Source of the DNA: Streptomyces sp. NBC_00286
GTDB lineage: Bacteria; Actinomycetota; Actinomycetes; Streptomycetales; Streptomycetaceae
DNA length: 64,000 nt
Direction: 5' to 3'
NCBI RefSeq assembly: GCF_036173125.1
Contig: NZ_CP108054.1
Location: 5,919,001 to 5,983,000, forward strand
In this document: positions 63,317 through 64,000 of the stretch, piece after piece
Position numbering within the stretch: position 1 is the stretch's first letter
Layout: every line of letters begins with the position of its first letter
Made by a program: the position numbers and the translations under genes
The notes under the pieces: model-generated
The model's input: only the letters and a program-made list of their open reading frames with translations
Told to the model about the DNA's origin: nothing
Database searches by the model: none

Positions 63317-64000
63317 GGTACGACCTGCCCCGTCACCTCGCCCAGTCCCACCCGGGTTCCGTTCGGCCCCGGTGCCCAGGCCGTCAGCGTGACGACGTCG
63401 CCGTCCTCGAGGAACGTCCGCTTGCCGTCGAGGAGTTCGAGGGTGTCGCGACCGTTCCAGGTCAGCTCCAGCAGCGATCCGCGTTCGCGCTCGCTGGCTC
63501 CGCTCACCGTTCCCGAGCCGTAGAGGTCGCCGGTGCGCAGGGATGCGCCGTTCACCGTCATATGGGCCAACTGCTGGGCGGCGGTCCAGTACATGGTGGA
63601 GAAGGGTGGCTCGGAGATGACGTGGCCGTTGAGGGCGACGGAGATACGCAGGTCGTAGCCGCCGGGTTCCTCGGAGGAGTCGTCCAGGTAGGGGAGCAGG
63701 GGGTGAGTGCGGGACGGGGGCGCGACCCGGGCGTCGTCCAGGGCGTCGAGCGGCGTGATCCAGGCCGACACCGACGTGGCGAAGGACTTGCCGAGGAAGG
63801 GGCCGAGGGGGACGTACTCCCAAGCCTGGAGGTCGCGCGCGGACCAGTCGTTGAGGAGGCAGAGGCCGAAGACATGGTCGCGGAAGTCGCTCAGCGGCAC
63901 CCGTGAGCCCATGGCGGAGGGCGTACCCACCACGAAGCCGACCTCTGCCTCGATGTCCAGGCGGACGGACGGCCCGAAGACCGGCTCGGGGTCCGTGGGC
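63307..64000 (-). CDS. fumarylacetoacetase, C-terminal part (gene leaves the window)
   Basis: About 231 residues of the C-terminal region; the frame is open through 64000, so the 5' end is outside. FAH signatures are present: a metal-site DIEAEVGFVVGTPSAMGSRV, HVFGLCLLNDWSARDLQAWE, VPLGPFLGKSFATSVSAWI, TMYWTAAQQLAHMTVNG and RTGDLYGSGTVSG. The enzyme splits 4-fumarylacetoacetate into fumarate and acetoacetate at the end of tyrosine and homogentisate breakdown. It is convergent with recQ. Confidence 0.93.
   Translation of the reverse strand, partial: PTDPEPVFGPSVRLDIEAEVGFVVGTPSAMGSRVPLSDFRDHVFGLCLLNDWSARDLQAWEYVPLGPFLGKSFATSVSAWITPLDALDDARVAPPSRTHPLLPYLDDSSEEPGGYDLRISVALNGHVISEPPFSTMYWTAAQQLAHMTVNGASLRTGDLYGSGTVSGASERERGSLLELTWNGRDTLELLDGKRTFLEDGDVVTLTAWAPGPNGTRVGLGEVTGQVVPSV

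Overview
The window is high-GC DNA with GC-rich third codon positions, frequent GTG/TTG starts, GGAG-type ribosome sites and head-to-tail genes overlapping by 1-4 bases. Together with the gene set (futalosine-pathway mqnC, nuoA-N, an actinobacterial Tad pilus locus, DUF397/Scr1-type regulators, WXG-type small proteins and a c-di-AMP leader ahead of a LysM hydrolase) this points to a Streptomyces or very close relative. No rRNA, tRNA, CRISPR array or complete insertion sequence was seen.

Region 1 (1-11.2 kb) is accessory. It holds the end of an unknown gene, a secreted-protein/lipoprotein pair, a small Cys-rich protein plus GntR regulator, an orphan ribbon-helix-helix protein, and a large RHS polymorphic toxin with a type VII-like N-terminus and a deaminase-like C-terminal tip. 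The toxin is followed by its probable immunity gene and then by debris of a second toxin-tip/immunity cassette. Region 2 (11.2-19.1 kb) has membrane and metabolic genes (a flavin monooxygenase coupled to a membrane protein), a LysM/lytic transglycosylase-like gene behind a c-di-AMP riboswitch, an Rpn-like PD-(D/E)XK protein and two lipoproteins.

Region 3 (19.9-26.5 kb) is a compact Tad/Flp pilus operon: cpaB, tadZ-like, tadA, tadB, tadC, flp, two tadE-like pseudopilins and a tadG-like gene. It runs into a decaying cluster of WXG-like genes and a convergent intact WXG-like gene (26.5-28.4 kb). Region 4 (28.4-36.8 kb) holds a double-glycine leader peptide gene, a DUF397/XRE/ATPase trio, the second copy of the lipoprotein/secreted-protein pair, a LysM-BTAD membrane regulator and the prepilin peptidase that probably serves the Tad pilus.

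Region 5 (36.9-61 kb) is core metabolism. mqnC and menG make menaquinone, a geranylgeranyl-reductase-like enzyme probably saturates its side chain, and the 14-gene nuoA-N operon encodes the complex I that reduces it. A near-consensus Rex operator lies just downstream of a likely nuoA -10 box, so NADH/NAD+ ratio probably controls the operon. Region 6 (61-64 kb) has recQ and the 3' part of a fumarylacetoacetase gene that leaves the window.

Starts were moved from the longest frame where a ribosome site, a stop/start overlap or a signal peptide argued for it. No similarity search could be run, so family names rest on motifs and gene order.
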